DNA from: Pleurotus djamor
Taxonomy: Eukaryota; Basidiomycota; Agaricomycetes; Agaricales; Pleurotaceae
Direction of reading: 5' to 3'
Assembly: GCA_029747585.1 (NCBI GenBank)
Contig: JAPEVF010000028.1
Location: 62,001 to 126,000, forward strand
Length of the DNA stretch: 64,000 nucleotides
Below are positions 60,537 to 64,000 of this stretch, piece after piece. The notes beneath the pieces are model-generated. The model was not told the DNA's origin. It did not search any database and worked only from the letters and a program-made list of their open reading frames with translations. Within the stretch, counting starts at the first letter, position 1, and every line of letters begins with the position of its first letter. Made by a program: the position numbers and the translations under genes.

Positions 60537-63500
60537 ATGTCCCTTGTCGGTGCGTCAGGNTGTATTCTTTATTCCTCGACGCGAATATGCTTTGGGGATT
60601 GCACTCGCTTTGCATACTGATTTTTGGATCGCCATGCAGAGAAATCAATCCCATTGGCGTCCCCAGAAATCCTGACCGCTTCATCTGCCCCAAATTCTCG
60701 ACTATCCTCACCACCGGTATCATCTGTTGACCTTGCCGTCGGGGTGAGGTTAGCTACTTCTACGTCGTCGTCCTCAGTGATATCCTCGGTGTCATCTGGC
60801 CTGAGCGCTAGCTCTAGTGCGGGGAGCATCTTGGTATCTGGGGACGACTCCTCAGGCAGGCGCTCGCCGTCATGGGATAGGTCGGCGTCGTCTGATATCT
60901 TGTCTCGACCGTTATCATTGGCTGGAGGAATCGACGGCCAAAATGCTTCATCCAACCCCAATCAACCAAATGAACCCGATGCCCAAATTCTGGAAGCACT
61001 CAAAAGCAAAGACAGACTCTATGTCCTCAAACTAGGCGAACTTATGGAAGGCCTCATTAACGATCGACGGTGAGTTTCACTGTTCTTTTTGTCCATTTGG
61101 AATGGAGTACCCCATGGCGTGCCTTTTTCTCCCCGCTGTGCGATGTTGTGGAGCTAATCCTCGTTCTAGAAACCGCATCGAGACCAATCCTGCCACAACC
61201 TACCAAAGACTCCTTGTTCATCGATGCTCAGCCTACTATGGCCTGCGTCCTGAGACCGACTCTGTGACCAAGGCTATCTATGTCTGTTATACTTCCGAGA
61301 GCAGAATGTGAGCTCCTCGATACTCCTTACGCCGCCACAAACGTTAATCACTCTCTATACAGCCCTACGAGACGTGTTCGTGAGCTCGTTCCAGCCGAAA
61401 ATAAGTTCCAACCTGCGTTCAAGATCATGTCTCGCGCTCAATTGAACTCTAAATCGAAGCCTCACTCACATGCAAGCTCAGTTGCTGGTGAGGACAACGA
61501 TCCATCTGACATCGAACCATCCGAGGCCGGCAGCTTAGGCGGGCGAAGCAACGCTGCTGGAGGAGCCAAGAAGCGCCCAACCATAGAAGAACGCGAGGCA
61601 GCCTACAACGAGGCACGCTCAAGGATCTTCATGGACTTTCAAGAGAAGGAAAAAGAGAAAGGTATTAGCGCTAGCTCTTCTACAGCAAGCTTAGTCTCCG
61701 GCTCCGGCTCGACCAGTGGAGGTGGTCGAAGCAGCGCAAGTGACGGAGATGAAGTCCTTAATTCACCTGTCACTGAAAGCGAACAATCGGCTCCTGTGGT
61801 CAGAGAAAGAGAGAAGCAGCGCCGTGGTGGTTCTAAGCGTGGTTCTGGCAACAACTCCGTAGCCTCATCGTCAAGATCGCTTCGTTCGGCTGCACCTCCT
61901 TACTCTGGAAGCGGTCCTAGCAGTTCCCGTGGATCCGGGGCTTCGTCACCGTCTATGGTGTACAGCGCTTCATACGACCCAGGGCATAATCCTGGACAGT
62001 ACGACCCAGCGTATCATATGCCTTATTCTGGCACCAGCCCTGGAAGCGAGTATGCTCCCCACATCCCTTATACCTATCAACCCTATCCCCCTCCCCCGGG
62101 GCAGCCCCAGTACTATCCTTATGCTCCTCCATACTACCCTCCTTACCCATATCCTCCCCCTCAGGGACATCCTTCTGAACCCCCCTCTCAAAGTCCCCCG
62201 AATCCGGAGCTCTATGGAACTCACTCACCAGTCCCTCCCATGAGCTACGGTCATCCTCCGTACGGATGGCCACCAAACAACATGCCACCTCCACATTTGC
62301 AGCAGCCTCCTCCTCCCCCTATGGGACATCCTCAGCATCCACTACAATCCCCCCCACAAGGCCCTAACCCTCTCCCTCCTCCGTTCCCTCACCATGGAGC
62401 CAGCGCCGAACATCCGTCTTCGCAACTCCAAAATCAGCCGTACGGTTACATGCAAGCGCCTTACCCGTACCCCTCACCGTACTATCCTCCGTCTCATCCT
62501 CATCCTCCACCGATGCCACCTCCCATGTATCCTCCTCGGCCAGGAAATAGCTTAGAGCCGAACGGTCCCAACATCCCCGATCACGCTAGCAATGGACATA
62601 TGTATCATCCAGGAAACATGAGCGGTAACTCCAGCAACGGCTCTGTCAACCATTCAAGGGCTTCGTCCCGCAGTAGCATGGGCTCTACTCTTGGGAACGG
62701 TGGTAAAGGTCGAACACCTGCCGTTCCCCCTTTAACTCGCGGCCCATGGAGTTATGGACCTGGTCCAACCCCTTCTGGGTATCAGCAGCCCATTAACAAC
62801 GCTCCCGGCAATGATGCGTTTGGTCCCCGACTGAGCGGCACTCGACGGATGTCCAACAACAGTATGAGTAGCTCTGGATATACGTCAAGAGATGAGGTTT
62901 CTTCAACCGCTGTAAGTGTTCGTTAATCAACGTTGAATTCGCCAATTTAAACCTAGGGTGTAGTCATCATCCACGTCCTCTTCTTCAAGACGTACATACA
63001 CCTCAACAAACTCCTCGCAACAACACCCCTTGCCAGCTCGACCTGATTGGGCTGTAGGCTTGAAGCCTCAGCCGACTCTGGCGTCGTCTAGTTCCAATCG
63101 CAAAGTATCTCCAGTCTCTCCTCATCGCGGTCCCTCTTCAAATGGTGCTTCTCGACAACAACCTGTACTCCAATCTGCTGATTTCCCTCCGTTATCCAAC
63201 TCTGACCGAGAAGCCCGCGCACCCGCCGTTGCAGGTGCCTGGACGGATTCATCACCTATTCGGACTCTCGTTCAACCTCAACGAGGGCCTCCCACTGGAC
63301 CCAACCCCATTATCATCAACCACAACCAAACCGATTTCGACGATAGCAACATGAATATGAGACTTGCAGACACCGAGCGTGGTTTTGAACGTCCACCTCC
63401 CAAAGGCTCGGCAGAACTCTATAATCCGAAGTTGCCCCGGAAGAGCATGTCGCCTAGTTCCAGGCAACAATCACAAGAAGAGAGCCCCTCGTCAAGACGC

Positions 63501-63593
63501 GATGCTTTCGTCGCTCAAATGAACACCCTGTCCCTCAATGACAGGTTCGAATCTGTCAACTCAACGAGCCAAGCAGGTACTGGCAAGTGCTGA
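60537..63593 (+). CDS. R3H and SUZ domain RNA-binding protein with Pro/Tyr-rich tail
   Basis: Single-stranded nucleic-acid binder of the encore/R3HDM/ARPP21 type, probably acting on mRNA. Exons 60537..60549, 60640..61069, 61170..61307, 61363..62911, 62964..63593, 919 aa. Ser-rich N-terminus, then R3H at about 125-200 with RLLVHRCSAYYGL. The SUZ motif follows: KIMSRAQ, then KKRPTIEEREAAYNEARSRI. A long low-complexity tail is rich in Pro, Tyr, Gly and Gln (about 300-550), typical of proteins that enter condensates. First exon carries only 13 coding bases. The C-terminal exon is Ser/Pro-rich and ends in GTGKC. Confidence 0.88.
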
Positions 63594-64000
63594 GTGCGTA
63601 CATACGTGTTGTCTGTAAAAACGCTGCTGTGAAGTATTGGTTTTTGTTCTGATTGATGTTGTCTTTCGTTGCAACCGATCATCGTTCTGTCCTTAATCTT
63701 CATGTTCGAGTGGTTGTAATTGATCATGTACCTTGTTGGGGGAGGACGGGATGTTGTTGGTGCCGATGTTGTGTTCAGTATACTATCGTCTATAGATATT
63801 GCCAAAGTGTCCTGTAGTAGCACGAATAATTGCTTTAGCATTTCAAGTTTTCACAAGGGCTCTGCAGACGTCTTTTCGAGAAGAAGTGAGACATCAAAAT
63901 AATCAATAAATTACACTGGATTGACTTTTGCATATGTAGACTACTAAGTACTTCAAGTCCATTGTTCGCGCCGTTGATGCCTATCTTCCCGATGATCATT
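63594..64000. other. 3' flank of the R3H-SUZ gene
   Basis: T-rich and AT-rich, consistent with a 3' UTR; no gene recognised to the window end. Confidence 0.5.

Overview
This is nuclear DNA of a mushroom-forming basidiomycete (Agaricomycete). The evidence is: genes packed on both strands, many short GT-AG introns of about 50-60 nt, microexons down to 10 nt, TKL kinases with an HGDL loop, F-box-like repeat families, a Ppo fatty-acid oxygenase and a DOPA-dioxygenase family gene. No bacterial, phage or CRISPR feature is visible. Scattered ambiguous bases (N) cluster at about 20.0-21.7 kb and 37.2-38.6 kb and point to draft-quality sequence there.

Left part (1-10.7 kb) is a rearranged accessory patch. 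It opens with the 3' half of a Ste20/PAK kinase, followed by an F-box-like gene. A lineage-type kinase gene lies on the minus strand, and a decayed inverted copy of that gene lies on the plus strand. The decayed copy runs directly into the PAK CRIB domain, which in turn runs in frame into a near-identical copy of the F-box-like gene's 3' half. A second F-box-like gene closes the patch. This mosaic is the most unusual thing in the window: either a real duplication-plus-deletion chimera or a misassembly.

Middle part (11-32 kb) holds a secreted GH43 arabinanase-type enzyme with 12 exons and a 25-exon psi-factor-producing oxygenase (Ppo) whose P450 half has alanine where the heme-thiolate cysteine should be. 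After these come an F-box protein, epsilon-COP, a Ccc2-type copper ATPase, dynactin p22, Coq3, and a RING-H2/PH/VWA protein with the domain order of Far1/Ste5 mating-pathway scaffolds.

Right part (34-64 kb) holds a DOPA 4,5-dioxygenase family gene, a cystathionine beta-synthase core enzyme without the CBS tail, an RBR ubiquitin ligase and a coiled-coil repeat protein. Beyond them lie an FMN-dependent lactate oxidase-family enzyme, cytosolic ArgRS, a PH-TKL kinase, PIF1 helicase, xylulokinase, PUS1, RPB4, a vacuolar amino-acid transporter and an R3H-SUZ RNA-binding protein. Most of these are ordinary housekeeping genes. Gene models were built by hand from splice sites and reading-frame continuity; wherever an exon list is given, the exons sum to whole codons unless a break is stated.
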